A DNA stretch of 64,000 bases from Woeseiaceae bacterium (lineage in GTDB: Bacteria > Pseudomonadota > Gammaproteobacteria > Steroidobacterales > Woeseiaceae). Where the stretch lies: assembly GCA_021773095.1 (NCBI GenBank), contig JAJFKR010000006.1, positions 218,792 through 282,791 on the forward strand, written 5' to 3'. How positions within the stretch are numbered: position 1 is the first letter of the stretch; each line of letters begins with the position of its first letter. The notes under the pieces are model-generated. The model was given only the letters and a program-made list of their open reading frames with translations, had not been told where the DNA came from and made no database searches. Below are positions 53,817 through 63,143 of the stretch, one piece after another. Made by a program: the position numbers and the translations under genes.

Positions 53817-55259
53817 CTATCCGACAGCGCCTTCCAGACTGACGTTGAGTAACGCCTGTGCCTCGACGGCAAACTCCATCGGTAATTCCTTGAAGACTTC
53901 CTTGCAGAAGCCGTTGACGATCATGTTGACGGCATCTTCTTCCGAGATACCGCGTTGACGGCAATAGAACAGTTGATCAGCGGAGATTTTCGAAGTCGTC
54001 GCCTCGTGTTCGATTCGTGCCGAAGGATTCTTGATTTCCATGTACGGAAACGTGTGCGCACCGCAATCCTTGCCGATGAGTAATGAGTCACACTGGGTAT
54101 GGTTGCGAGCGCCGTCTGCCTGCGGCATTACTTTGACCAGACCGCGATAGGCGTTTTGTGCCTTGCCTGCCGAAATGCCTTTCGAAACAATCGTGCTGCG
54201 AGTGTTCGCGCCGATATGGATCATTTTTGTGCCGGTATCTGCCTGCTGCATGTTGTTCGCAACGGCTACAGAGTAAAACTCGCCCACTGAGTTTTCACCA
54301 CGTAACAAACAACTCGGATATTTCCAGGTGATTGCGGACCCGGTTTCAACCTGCGTCCAGGATATCTTCGAGTTCGCACCACGGCAGTCACCGCGCTTGG
54401 TGACGAAGTTGTAAATGCCACCAACGCCATTTTCGTCACCGGGATACCAGTTCTGGACTGTTGAGTACTTGATTTGTGCTCCTTCGAGCGCGACCAGTTC
54501 CACAACCGCCGCATGCAACTGATTTTCATCACGCATCGGCGCGGTACAGCCCTCAAGATAGCTGACGTGGCTGCCTTCATCGGCAATGATCAGCGTACGT
54601 TCAAACTGGCCCGTATTCGCTGCATTTATGCGGAAGTAGGTTGACAGCTCCATCGGGCAACGCACGCCCTTGGGGATATAGACGAACGAGCCGTCACTAA
54701 ACACCGCCGAATTGAGCGCGGCGTAAAAGTTGTCGCGCCGTGGGACCACGCTACCGAGATATTTCTTTACGAGTTCGGGATGTTCGAGAACAGCTTCCGA
54801 GAAAGAGCAGAAGATGACACCGGCATCCGACAACTTGTCCTTGAAGGTTGTCGCTACGGATACGCTGTCGAAAACGGCGTCGACGGCGACGCCGGCGAGT
54901 CGTGCGCGTTCGTGTAACGGGATTCCCAGCTTGTCGTAGGTCTCCAGAAGTTTTGGATCGACTTCATCCAGGCTCTTGGGACGATCCTCGTCAGACTTGG
55001 GTGCCGCGTAGTAGGAAATCTCGTTAAATTTTACGGGAGCGTAATGCAGGTGAGCCCATTCGGGTTCCTGCATTTCCAGCCACTGACGGTAGGCCTGCAA
55101 GCGCCATTCGAGCATGAATTCGGGCTCGTTTTTGCGTTTCGATATGGCACGAACGACGCCTTCGTCCAGCCCGGGTGGCAAATTTTCTGTCTCGATGTCG
55201 GTGACGAAGCCGTGTTCGTATCGACGGTTAACGAGGCTTTCAAGGTTCTCGGAAGTCAT
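53817..55259 (-). CDS. sufB: SufB, Fe-S cluster scaffold
   Basis: This 480-residue protein shows the standard SufB blocks [64 protein letters not shown] (in part), [21 protein letters not shown] and [19 protein letters not shown]. It is the main scaffold for nascent clusters, with SufC and SufD. The start overlaps the regulator gene's stop by 4 bp, so the repressor is co-translated with the assembly genes. Confidence 0.98.
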   Translation of the reverse strand: MTSENLESLVNRRYEHGFVTDIETENLPPGLDEGVVRAISKRKNEPEFMLEWRLQAYRQWLEMQEPEWAHLHYAPVKFNEISYYAAPKSDEDRPKSLDEVDPKLLETYDKLGIPLHERARLAGVAVDAVFDSVSVATTFKDKLSDAGVIFCSFSEAVLEHPELVKKYLGSVVPRRDNFYAALNSAVFSDGSFVYIPKGVRCPMELSTYFRINAANTGQFERTLIIADEGSHVSYLEGCTAPMRDENQLHAAVVELVALEGAQIKYSTVQNWYPGDENGVGGIYNFVTKRGDCRGANSKISWTQVETGSAITWKYPSCLLRGENSVGEFYSVAVANNMQQADTGTKMIHIGANTRSTIVSKGISAGKAQNAYRGLVKVMPQADGARNHTQCDSLLIGKDCGAHTFPYMEIKNPSARIEHEATTSKISADQLFYCRQRGISEEDAVNMIVNGFCKEVFKELPMEFAVEAQALLNVSLEGAVG

Positions 55260-55720
55260 TTTCGTTTGTTTTCCACGCTGATCGGCAAACCGGCGAATTG
55301 AAATTGAGGCGCCGGGATGTTGCTGCGGAGAAGATCGTGCAGCGAAACATCATCAAGAGCTCTTCGTATTGCGACGTTCACTCGTTGCCACGCGCCGCCA
55401 ACGCTGCAAACACCTTCGTGTTCGCACTGGCCGTCAGTCGCGCTGCACTCGGTGATCGATACCGGTCCTTCGAGTGCGTCGATTATGTCCGCGGCGCTAA
55501 TCTCGCGTGGATCCCGTGCGAGCTGATAGCCACCGTTCGCGCCGCGCGTTGATGTTACCAGGCCGGTTCGGCCCAGTGATTTTAATAGCTTACTGACCGT
55601 TGGTACCGCAATTCCCGTTGCTGACGCGACGTCCGCCGCGCTGCAAACAGACGTTCGGTTCGCCGCGAGGTGAGCGAGCAATACCGTTCCGTAATCGGTG
55701 AGTTTGCTGATTCTGAGCAC
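55256..55720 (-). CDS. sufR: Rrf2/IscR-type regulator of the suf operon
   Basis: The protein has 154 residues. An N-terminal winged helix ([49 protein letters not shown]) is followed by cluster ligands Cys92, Cys99 and Cys105 ([15 protein letters not shown]), close to those of IscR. It should hold a labile Fe-S cluster and repress suf when clusters are plentiful. It is the first gene of the suf operon and lies behind an IscR-like palindrome. The symbol is used loosely; it is not the cyanobacterial SufR. Confidence 0.93.
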   Translation of the reverse strand: MLRISKLTDYGTVLLAHLAANRTSVCSAADVASATGIAVPTVSKLLKSLGRTGLVTSTRGANGGYQLARDPREISAADIIDALEGPVSITECSATDGQCEHEGVCSVGGAWQRVNVAIRRALDDVSLHDLLRSNIPAPQFQFAGLPISVENKRK

Positions 55721-55745
55721 GTTCAGGTCCGTGAGCGATTGGATA

Positions 55746-55765
55746 AAGGACTATTTTAGTCCTAT
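55746..55765 (-). promoter_or_regulatory. IscR-type operator in front of the suf operon
   Basis: On the minus strand the site reads ATAGGACTAAAATAGTCCTT, a near-perfect palindrome whose core GACTAAAATAGTC matches IscR type-1 sites. It begins 26 bp upstream of the regulator start, where binding would block RNA polymerase. Autoregulation through the cluster-bound regulator is inferred. Confidence 0.75.
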
Positions 55766-55834
55766 TTAGGCCTGCAGGCTATACCTGCGGCGATATTCGT
55801 GCATTGTTTGAACGGGTTTTTGCTATTCTGCATT

Positions 55835-56650
55835 GTGAGCAGCGAATCTGAAAACCTGATAGAAATCCGCGATCTTATGTATTCGCGCGGTGCACGCGTG
55901 ATATTCAAGGACCTGAATCTGACCATTAAGCGCGGTGAAATCACCGCGTTAATGGGGCCGAGTGGCACCGGCAAGACCACCTTGCTCCGACTCATAACGC
56001 GCCAGCTGATTCCTCAGCAGGGCTTTATTTGCATAAACGGCGTTGACATATCGACGCTGAATCAGCGTGAGCTCTATGAGCTTCGGCAGCGATTTGGCAT
56101 GTTGTTTCAAAACGGTGCGTTGTTAACGGATCTCAACGTTTTCGAAAATGTCGCCTTTCCACTGCGAGAGCATACCAAGCTCACGAATCGCCTCATCCGC
56201 CACGTCGTTTTGACCAAGTTGCATGCTGTGGGCTTGCGGGGTGCTGCCGATATGATGCCCGCAGAGTTATCCGGTGGCATGGCTCGCCGCGTTGCGCTGG
56301 CGCGGGCAATGGTAATGGACCCTGAAATTCTTATTTACGATGAGCCCTTTGTTGGGCTTGATCCAATATCCATGGGCGTCATCGTGAGGCTCGTACGTCG
56401 CATGAACGATGCACTGGGAATAACAAGTATCGTTGTCAGTCACGACGTTGCGGAGGTTTCAACCGTTGCCGACAGAAGTTACCTGATCTCCGATGGCAAG
56501 GTGGCTGCAAGTGGCAGTCCGGACGAACTGCATGCAGCTAACTCGGAGTTGGTGCGGCAGTTCATGCACGGCATGGCCGATGGTCCCGTAGCATTTCATT
56601 TTGAGGCTCCCAACTACGCCGAGCAGCTGCTGGGAAGGGATTCCGAATGA
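55835..56650 (+). CDS. mlaF: MlaF, phospholipid ABC transporter ATP-binding subunit
   Basis: The protein is 271 residues from a GTG; an in-frame ATG 36 bp upstream would add 12 unlikely residues. Walker A is GPSGTGKTTLLRLI, signature ELSGGMARRVALARAM and Walker B ILIYDEPFVGLDP; LFQNGALLTDLNVFENVAFPLREHT is typical of Mla/Mkl ATPases. It powers the MlaFEDB inner-membrane complex that moves phospholipid between membranes. The stop overlaps the mlaE start. Confidence 0.96.
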   Translation: MSSESENLIEIRDLMYSRGARVIFKDLNLTIKRGEITALMGPSGTGKTTLLRLITRQLIPQQGFICINGVDISTLNQRELYELRQRFGMLFQNGALLTDLNVFENVAFPLREHTKLTNRLIRHVVLTKLHAVGLRGAADMMPAELSGGMARRVALARAMVMDPEILIYDEPFVGLDPISMGVIVRLVRRMNDALGITSIVVSHDVAEVSTVADRSYLISDGKVAASGSPDELHAANSELVRQFMHGMADGPVAFHFEAPNYAEQLLGRDSE

Positions 56651-57420
56651 AATCGGCCGTACGGGATATTTACAACAACGTATTCGAGTTTGTGCGCACA
56701 TTTGGTGCGTTCCAGTTATTTTTCCTGCGGCTGATCCGCCATTCACCGCGGATGTTGATGCGCCGACCCGGTTTGGTCATCAAGCAGATTTACAATACCG
56801 GGGCATTGTCACTCGTCATCATCATGGTCTGCGGTTTTTTCGTCGGTGGGGTTCTGGGCTTGCAGGGCTTTGCCAATCTGGCTCGATTCAATGCTGAGGA
56901 CTCAGTCGGAGCGGTTGTCGCACTGGCATTACTCAAGGAACTTGGGCCGGTCATCACGGCATTGCTGTTTGCCGGCAGGGCAGGAACGGCATTGTCGTCG
57001 GAGATTGGCCTGATGAAGGCAACTGATCAGCTGTCCGCCATGGAAATGATGGCCGTCAATCCGGTGCGCCGGGTTTTGGTGCCGCGGTTTCTGGGCGGCG
57101 TTATAGCGATGCCGATGCTGGTGGCTATCTTCACCTGCGTCGGCCTGTTTGGCGCCCATGTGGTCTCTGTGGACCTGTTGAACGTCGATGTTGGCGCGTT
57201 TTGGCAGCAAATGCAGCTTTCTGTCGACATGGATGACGTTCAGGAAGGCATATTCAAGAGTATTGTATTTGGTATTGTCGCGAGCCTGATGGCGGTATGG
57301 GAAGGATATAATGCGATCCCGACCGCCGAAGGTGTCGGCAGGGCGACAACAAGAACCGTTGTGATTACGGCGATCGCGGTGTTGATCTTCGATTTTATGA
57401 TCACGGCGATTATGCTTTAG
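56647..57420 (+). CDS. mlaE: MlaE, phospholipid ABC transporter permease
   Basis: This 257-residue membrane protein has about five or six helices. Family blocks are GFFVGGVLGLQGFANLARF, LLKELGPVITALLFAGRAGTALSSEIGLMKATDQLSAMEMMAVNP (in parts) and the C-terminal EGYNAIPTAEGVGRATTRTVV. It forms the dimeric channel core with MlaF and MlaD. It overlaps mlaF by 4 bp. Confidence 0.97.
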   Translation: MKSAVRDIYNNVFEFVRTFGAFQLFFLRLIRHSPRMLMRRPGLVIKQIYNTGALSLVIIMVCGFFVGGVLGLQGFANLARFNAEDSVGAVVALALLKELGPVITALLFAGRAGTALSSEIGLMKATDQLSAMEMMAVNPVRRVLVPRFLGGVIAMPMLVAIFTCVGLFGAHVVSVDLLNVDVGAFWQQMQLSVDMDDVQEGIFKSIVFGIVASLMAVWEGYNAIPTAEGVGRATTRTVVITAIAVLIFDFMITAIML

Positions 57421-57437
57421 TGCTTTAAGGAGCAATT

Positions 57438-57902
57438 ATGCAGCAAACACGTTCAGTTGAAATTGGTACTGGATTGTTCGTCCTGCTGGGAATGTCAGCG
57501 TTGTTTTTCCTGACGACGCAAACGACCGGCGGCGACAGATTTTCGGCCGATGATACCTATGAAGTCGAGGCTTATTTTGAAAATGTAGGAAGCCTCAAGG
57601 CCCGTGCGCCGGTCGCTATGTCCGGTGTGACCATAGGGCGTGTTACCAGCGTTACGTTTGATGCGGAGCGCCTGCAAGCCAAAGTCACTTTCGAAATCGA
57701 CAGTCAGTACGGGACGATTCCCGATGATTCAGATGCGAGTATCCTGACGTCCGGGTTGCTCGGCAGCCAATACATCGGATTGCAAGCCGGCGGGTCGGAA
57801 GACAGCCTTGAAGACGGCAGTGAAATCTTTTTTGTCCAGGATGCGATAGTGCTTGAGAATCTGATAGGAAAATTCCTTGTCAGTTCGGGAGGTGACGAGT
57901 GA
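57438..57902 (+). CDS. mlaD: MlaD, MCE-domain phospholipid-binding subunit
   Basis: This 154-residue protein has one N-terminal helix (about 8-28, GTGLFVLLGMSALFFLT), then a single MCE domain with YEVEAYFENVGSLKARAPVAMSGVTIGRV and LTSGLLGSQYIGLQAGG. MlaD forms a periplasmic hexameric ring passing lipid between MlaC and MlaFE. Its site is AAGGAG. It overlaps mlaC by 4 bp. Confidence 0.96.
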   Translation: MQQTRSVEIGTGLFVLLGMSALFFLTTQTTGGDRFSADDTYEVEAYFENVGSLKARAPVAMSGVTIGRVTSVTFDAERLQAKVTFEIDSQYGTIPDDSDASILTSGLLGSQYIGLQAGGSEDSLEDGSEIFFVQDAIVLENLIGKFLVSSGGDE

Positions 57903-58510
57903 GGTTGTTTCCAACGTCATTGATCCTGGTGGCGACTTTGGTGGTTGCGCCGGCGCTTTCTGCGGAACCATCGGCACAGGAGGTCATCGAAAGCGCGATA
58001 GATCTTCTGGCCGACAAGATGGAAGGGCGCCAGGAAGAACTGGCGGCTGATCGCCAGGCCTTGTATGTGTTGATTGACGAGGTCCTGCTGCCCAGATTCG
58101 ATCGCAGATTTGCGGCTCAGGTTGTGCTCGCCAAACACTGGCGCAGCGCGGATGAAGAACAGCGTGTGCGATTCATTGAAGCCTTTTATCAGGCGCTGGT
58201 AAGACGTTACGCGGACGGCTTGCTTGAGTTTGATCAGGAGCGGGTGAAGGTCCTTCCGTTTCGCGGTGACCTGACGAGAAAACGCACGAAAGTCAGAAGT
58301 ACGGTGCAACTTGATGACGGTACTACGGTCGCTGTTGACTACGAATTAGTCAAACGCGATTCGGGCTGGCTGCTTTTCAATATCGTTATCGAGGGCATCT
58401 CCTACGTACGAAATTTTCGCGCGGAAATGGATTCCGAAATTCGCGGCACCAACCTCAATGCCGTTATTGAAAGACTCGAGAAAGAGGCCGGTATCGTCAA
58501 CGATGGCTGA
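57899..58510 (+). CDS. mlaC: MlaC, periplasmic phospholipid shuttle
   Basis: This 203-residue protein starts at GTG and has a signal peptide (LFPTSLILVATLVVAPALSA). MlaC features are DEVLLPRFDRRFAAQVVLAKHWRSA, RFIEAFYQALVRRYADGLLEF and KRDSGWLLFNIVIEGISYVRNFRAE. It carries phospholipid between MlaA-porin and MlaD. It overlaps mlaB by 8 bp. Confidence 0.95.
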   Translation: MRLFPTSLILVATLVVAPALSAEPSAQEVIESAIDLLADKMEGRQEELAADRQALYVLIDEVLLPRFDRRFAAQVVLAKHWRSADEEQRVRFIEAFYQALVRRYADGLLEFDQERVKVLPFRGDLTRKRTKVRSTVQLDDGTTVAVDYELVKRDSGWLLFNIVIEGISYVRNFRAEMDSEIRGTNLNAVIERLEKEAGIVNDG

Positions 58511-58841
58511 CTTTACGCTCGAAGACCTGGGTGATGGCCATTTCGCATTGGCCGGAGAGATGTCGTTCGAAACCGCTGAGCGAATCCTGCAGGTCAGTGA
58601 GCGGCCATTCGAAGAACATACGCGTCTGGAGGTTGATTTATCCGGCGTAACCCTAAGTGATTCGGCCGGTCTGGCATTGCTGCTCGAATGGGTCACCTGG
58701 GCCAATCATACGGTCAGAGAGATTCGCTATTCCGGAATGCCCGACCGTGTTCTCGCGATTGCGAAAACAACTGAAGTTGACGGGCTACTGACGCGTGGTG
58801 AGCGTTGGGCTGGATTTATCGAGTCGCCGGAGCCACCATAA
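58503..58841 (+). CDS. mlaB: MlaB, STAS-domain subunit
   Basis: The protein is 112 residues from the ATG inside the mlaC end (MADFTLEDLGDGHFALAGEM). The STAS core has LEVDLSGVTLSDSAGLALLLEWVTWA. MlaB binds MlaF and is needed for ATPase assembly. It is the last gene of mlaFEDCB and ends 11 bp from the convergent mlaA. Confidence 0.93.
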   Translation: MADFTLEDLGDGHFALAGEMSFETAERILQVSERPFEEHTRLEVDLSGVTLSDSAGLALLLEWVTWANHTVREIRYSGMPDRVLAIAKTTEVDGLLTRGERWAGFIESPEPP

Positions 58842-58852
58842 ATCCTCATCAT

Positions 58853-59590
58853 TTAGTCTTCTTCAAGAAACTCGTCGAAAAAATCATCATCTTCCGGCGG
58901 ATCGCCGTCGTAGACTTCGTACTCCCGATTTTGTAGATACGACTCGCGCGTCGTCACGTACTTGTCTTTGGAGTTTTCCAGAAACTTCTCGGCCGCTAAC
59001 AGGCGATAGCGAAGATCGATGAGACGCAGGACGTACAGCTTGTCCCGAACCGACGTATTGTCGTAGTGGAACAGTGGATCCACGAAAATGTCGACCGGCG
59101 ACAGGATGGCATCACGCAAAGTCTGGGGCCCTAGGAACGGCAGCATGACGTAGGGCCCGTCCGGGACACCCCAGACTGCAAGAGTCTGCCCAAAATCCTC
59201 GCGGTGCTCTTCGATGCCATTTGCTGTGGCGACGTCAAAAAGTCCGCCAATGCCAATCGTGCTGTTAAACAGGAAACGGCCGAACTCGGAGAAACCATGT
59301 CTCGGTTTACCCTGCAGGAAATTGTTGATGATCGATCGAGGTGCCCCAAGATTGCTGAAGAAATTTGAGATGCCCTTACGAGCAGGTCCAGGCATTATTT
59401 TTCGATAGCCTGTGGCCAAAGGCCTGGTTGTTACCTTGTCGATCGCCATGTTGACCCCATAGACGGACCGATTCATGGGCTCCCATGGATCGGATGCTGT
59501 GCGCTCATCGGCCGGTATTGACGAGCAAGCCGACAGTCCCAGCAAGACCATGAGGCCCGCGATTTGAAAACGTGGTTTCATCAAAATCAT
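58853..59590 (-). CDS. mlaA: MlaA (VacJ) outer-membrane lipoprotein
   Basis: The protein has 245 residues. Lipobox LSAC is in VLLGLSACSSIPADE. Family blocks are DPWEPMNRSVYGVNMAIDKV, FFSNLGAPRSIINNFLQGK, RFLFNSTIGIGGLFDVA and PDGPYVMLPFLGPQTLRDA. MlaA removes phospholipid from the outer leaflet and hands it to MlaC. The tail is very acidic (DDDFFDEFLEED). It starts within one base of the bepA stop; ATG codons at 59590 and 59581 are both possible. Confidence 0.96.
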   Translation of the reverse strand: MILMKPRFQIAGLMVLLGLSACSSIPADERTASDPWEPMNRSVYGVNMAIDKVTTRPLATGYRKIMPGPARKGISNFFSNLGAPRSIINNFLQGKPRHGFSEFGRFLFNSTIGIGGLFDVATANGIEEHREDFGQTLAVWGVPDGPYVMLPFLGPQTLRDAILSPVDIFVDPLFHYDNTSVRDKLYVLRLIDLRYRLLAAEKFLENSKDKYVTTRESYLQNREYEVYDGDPPEDDDFFDEFLEED

Positions 59591-61092
59591 TATTGAGAGT
59601 TGCGCGCCGATATTCCGGACGAAGGTCTACGCTGCATGCGCCGAAGTTGCTCCTCGGTCATGAACTCACGAATGAAATTGATGCGTGCTTCGAAGCGAAT
59701 TCTCTGAATCTCCTTCAGCTTTGGCAGCCGCAACGCCTGCTGCAAATAGCCGATACCGCCGACAAGATCGCCGATCATGAATCGATACTCCGAGAGATAA
59801 TACAACGACTCGGCGTTTTCACCGGCCGCATTCGCCGCTCGAGCAATCAGGCGAATCTGGTCAGGTGTCGGTGGCACATTATTCAGGAGGTCGAGCAGAA
59901 TTTCATGTGCTTTCTCCGCTTGATCCAGCTCAAGCAAACGGTCCGCATACGCGATAACAACGGGGACGTTGCGAGGAAACAATGCCAGGGCCTCCTCAAA
60001 AGTTTTCAAGGCATCGTCGTGGCGCTGCAGCAACATCTGCGTGTCGCCGAGAGCAATGTGATAGGCGATGACTTCCGGATTGGTTCCGGCCAGGTACTCG
60101 ATGATATCCAGCGCTTTCCAGTAGCTGCCGTCGCGTAAATAAGCGAGCAGCCGGCCGTAGCGTTCCAGGTCGTTTTGATTCTGATACGGGCGTCTCTCAA
60201 AATAGGCGACCGCTTCTTTGGCAGTATCAAATCGGTCAACTATTAAACGGATCCTGGCAATGCCGTAACTGATCGAATTGTCGCTGCGTATTTGAGGATA
60301 GCCTCTTGCACGGTCCCTGGCCTCTGCGATTCGCGTTGCTGTTACCGGGTGGGTCATCAGAAAGTCCGGCACGCGTTGGTCCGGTGCTCGCGTGTTCTGG
60401 CGCGACATGACATCAAAGAAGGACGCCATACCGTAAGGATCGAATCCTGCGTCGGCCAATGCCGAGATGCCAACACGGTCAGCTTCATGCTCATTGGAGC
60501 GTGTGAAATTAATTTGTTGTTGAGCGGCGGTGCCCTGCGCCACAGCCATACCTGCCTGAATCACATCGGAGCTGCCACCGGCTGCACCGGCTAGAAGTGC
60601 ACCTAACATTATTGCAGTGGACAGAATGCTTTGACGGGAATTGGCATGAATGGCCCGTGCAATATGGCGCTGTGTTACGTGCGCAACTTCGTGGGCCAGC
60701 ACACCGGCGAGTTCGTCTTCACTGCGAGTAGCCTCTAACAACCCGGTGTGGACGCCGATATAGCCGCCGGGCAGCGCAAATGCATTAATGCGCGGGTCTT
60801 CGATAACAAAAAACGTGAAGTCGTGATCGCCTTCATTGGTTTGGGCGGCAACCCGATTGCCAATTTCATTGATGTATTCGTTGACGAGCGGATCTTCGAC
60901 GACCTGGCCGCTATTGCGGATGTCGCGCATGATCGCGCGACCAATTTGCGCCTCATCATTCTTGGAGATAATAGCGTCAGCCGGGCTACCAATATCCGGT
61001 AACTTAATGTCGTCAGCACCGGCGCCACTGATAAATACCAGGGTGGTCACGATGACGGACAATAGAGCGCTTTTAAATAATGGTTTCGACAT
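59590..61092 (-). CDS. bepA: BepA-like periplasmic M48 metalloprotease with TPR domain
   Basis: This 500-residue protein has a signal peptide (ALLSVIVTTLVFISGAGA). The M48 domain has the zinc motif HEVAH (VLAHEVAHVTQRH) and EHEADRVGISALADAGFDP for the third ligand; the FALPGGYIGVHTGLLEATRSEDELAG (in parts) stretch is typical. A TPR-rich C-terminal half (about 320-490) binds partners. BepA both assists and degrades stalled outer-membrane proteins such as LptD. It is followed directly by mlaA, joining two outer-membrane maintenance functions. Confidence 0.94.
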   Translation of the reverse strand: MSKPLFKSALLSVIVTTLVFISGAGADDIKLPDIGSPADAIISKNDEAQIGRAIMRDIRNSGQVVEDPLVNEYINEIGNRVAAQTNEGDHDFTFFVIEDPRINAFALPGGYIGVHTGLLEATRSEDELAGVLAHEVAHVTQRHIARAIHANSRQSILSTAIMLGALLAGAAGGSSDVIQAGMAVAQGTAAQQQINFTRSNEHEADRVGISALADAGFDPYGMASFFDVMSRQNTRAPDQRVPDFLMTHPVTATRIAEARDRARGYPQIRSDNSISYGIARIRLIVDRFDTAKEAVAYFERRPYQNQNDLERYGRLLAYLRDGSYWKALDIIEYLAGTNPEVIAYHIALGDTQMLLQRHDDALKTFEEALALFPRNVPVVIAYADRLLELDQAEKAHEILLDLLNNVPPTPDQIRLIARAANAAGENAESLYYLSEYRFMIGDLVGGIGYLQQALRLPKLKEIQRIRFEARINFIREFMTEEQLRRMQRRPSSGISARNSQ

Positions 61093-61129
61093 AGTTTGGT
61101 TCGACTGGCGTTATCCGGTGGCGTTCCCG

Positions 61130-61600
61130 TTAATTCAGTGCCTTGACAGCGGCCAGGACCACTTCAGCGTGTCCTTTGACCTTAATCTTGCGCCACTCAT
61201 GCCGTAGTTTACCAGCAGCATCGATCAAAAAAGTGCTGCGGACCACGCCCATGAATTTCCTGCCGTACAGTGTCTTTTCGTGGATGACATCGAAATACCT
61301 GCATAAGGCTTCATCGGCATCCGAGATCAGATCAAATGGGAAGCTCTGTTTGTCGCGGAACTTCTCGTGCGACGCCAGGCTGTCTCTCGACACGCCAAGA
61401 ATTATGGTTTTTTGCCGTCGGAACTTCGTATGCAGATCGCGAAAGTCCTGGCCTTCCAGTGTGCAGCCCGGGGTGCTGTCTTTGGGATAGAAATAGATAA
61501 CTACGTTCTGACCGCGCAGTTCTTTCAGTTCAATAATCTTGCTGCGCGTCGCCTCGGCTTTGAAGTTGACAACGATTCGATTTTTGACAGGTGCACTCAT
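61130..61600 (-). CDS. bcp: peroxiredoxin of the Bcp/PrxQ family
   Basis: The protein is 156 residues from the ATG of MSAPVKN. The peroxidatic Cys is in FYPKDSTPGCTLEGQDFRD, but the usual resolving cysteine five residues later (TxxC-T-x4-C) is not present here; the next cysteine is in EALCRYFD. It reduces peroxides with thioredoxin. It lies 17 bp after gcvR on the same strand, a conserved gcvR-bcp pair. Confidence 0.93.
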   Translation of the reverse strand: MSAPVKNRIVVNFKAEATRSKIIELKELRGQNVVIYFYPKDSTPGCTLEGQDFRDLHTKFRRQKTIILGVSRDSLASHEKFRDKQSFPFDLISDADEALCRYFDVIHEKTLYGRKFMGVVRSTFLIDAAGKLRHEWRKIKVKGHAEVVLAAVKALN

Positions 61601-61617
61601 GTGGGCTCCGGCGCGTC

Positions 61618-62148
61618 TTATGCTTTCACAGGTTCTAAGATGGCGTCGAGGTTCAAACGGTCGCAAATTTCCAGGAATTCTTCTCTAAGCTGCGCGATAT
61701 GGATGGTTGAGGGGACGTTGATGGCCATCTGAACCGCGAACATGGGTGAGCCTGTGTGTGCCGCCGCGTAACTGCGAGTCAGGACATCGGCAATTTCAAT
61801 GTCGTGCGAGGTAAAGAAGTTGGCGAGATTGAACACGATTCCCTGCTGGTCGAGGCTGACGATATCGACGGCGTAGGGCATACGATCGCCGGAGGGCTTC
61901 CTGGCATCGGTCTGGCGTATCGAAATTGAGAGATTCTTGGTATCTCCCAGATTGTTCAGGCGCTTTTCCAGCTTGCTTAATGTTGCCCAATTGCCGGATA
62001 CCAGCATTAACATCGCGAACTCGGAGCCCAGCGTTGTCATGCGACTTTCCTCGATGTTGCCGTCGCAGGAAAGAATGACTTTGCTAAGATCCTGTACAAC
62101 ACCGGTTCGATCAGATCCAACTGCTGAAATAACAATAAGTTGTGACAT
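61618..62148 (-). CDS. gcvR: GcvR-like ACT-domain regulatory protein
   Basis: The protein is 176 residues from MSQLIVISAVGSDRTGVV. Two ACT domains are seen: about 3-75 (GNIEESRMTTLGSEFAMLMLVSG) and about 90-170 (VDIVSLDQQGIVFNLANFFTSHDIEIADVLTRSY in parts). GcvR senses glycine and restrains GcvA, the activator of the glycine cleavage system. It is divergent from dapA, as in E. coli. Confidence 0.9.
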   Translation of the reverse strand: MSQLIVISAVGSDRTGVVQDLSKVILSCDGNIEESRMTTLGSEFAMLMLVSGNWATLSKLEKRLNNLGDTKNLSISIRQTDARKPSGDRMPYAVDIVSLDQQGIVFNLANFFTSHDIEIADVLTRSYAAAHTGSPMFAVQMAINVPSTIHIAQLREEFLEICDRLNLDAILEPVKA

Positions 62149-62252
62149 ATATCTAGAATCTCTCTTATGGATGTGACTCGACGCCAATGAGGCCTTGCCA
62201 GCGCCGGACATGAACAGTAACATCGCCGCCTTAATTGTGGCGAGGACAAGAT

Positions 62253-63143
62253 GTGTTCAAGGGTAGTCTGGTCGCCCTGGTGACGCCGTTTGACGGCAAT
62301 AATCGGGTCGATTATGCAAGTCTCAAGCGCCTTATCGATTTTCACGTTGATCAGGGCAGTAACGGGTTGGTTATCGCTGGAACCACTGGCGAGTCAGCGA
62401 CGCTTGCGCGTTCCGAACACGTCGAATTGATTGCTCGTGCCGTAGAACTGTCGGCAGGACGACTGCCGATTATTGCGGGTACGGGATCCAATTCAACGGC
62501 ACAAACCGTCGATTTGTCTCGTGCTGTTGCGGATTCCGGGATCGATGCCCTCCTGATTGTTGTGCCTTACTACAACAAACCGATTCAGGAAGGAATCTAC
62601 CAACATTTTACGGTAATCGCCGATGCGGTCGATAAGCCGATAATGATGTATAACGTGCCGGGCCGAACGGTTGCAGACATGCTGCCGGAAACGGTCGCTC
62701 GACTGGCGACGCACGAAAATATCTTCGGCATTAAAGAAGCGACGGGCGATATTGATCGTTTGCGTGCGATACAGGAGCTTGTTGCCGATGATTTCAGGTT
62801 CTACAGTGGCGATGATTTCACGTTATTGCCGTTTATTGAGCAGGGTGGTGATGGTGTCGTCACCGTCAGCGGTAACGTTGCCGCGGCAAAAGTGGCGACG
62901 CTTTGTCAGCTGGCGCTTGAGGGCCGTATCGATGAGGCGAGGGCCGTGGACAGTACGCTGCAGGCATTGAACAGGATGTTGTTTGTTGAGTCCAATCCGA
63001 TACCGGTCAAATGGGCAGTAGGGCAGATGGGGCTTTTGAAGCCACAGATTCGACTACCACTGACGCCGTTTTCAGCGCAATATCACGAGGAAATGCGAGC
63101 GGCCATGCGTGAAGCGGGTGTCGCTTGGGAGGAAAGTGCATGA
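62253..63143 (+). CDS. dapA: 4-hydroxy-tetrahydrodipicolinate synthase
   Basis: The protein is 296 residues from a GTG 7 bp after GAGGA; a longer frame starts 18 bp upstream. The barrel shows KGSLVALVTPF, VIAGTTGESATL, VVPYYNKPIQEGIYQHF, the catalytic-tyrosine region MMYNVPGRT, and the Schiff-base lysine in FGIKEATGD. It condenses pyruvate with aspartate semialdehyde for lysine and peptidoglycan. The stop overlaps the next lipoprotein gene (ATGA). Confidence 0.97.
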   Translation: MFKGSLVALVTPFDGNNRVDYASLKRLIDFHVDQGSNGLVIAGTTGESATLARSEHVELIARAVELSAGRLPIIAGTGSNSTAQTVDLSRAVADSGIDALLIVVPYYNKPIQEGIYQHFTVIADAVDKPIMMYNVPGRTVADMLPETVARLATHENIFGIKEATGDIDRLRAIQELVADDFRFYSGDDFTLLPFIEQGGDGVVTVSGNVAAAKVATLCQLALEGRIDEARAVDSTLQALNRMLFVESNPIPVKWAVGQMGLLKPQIRLPLTPFSAQYHEEMRAAMREAGVAWEESA

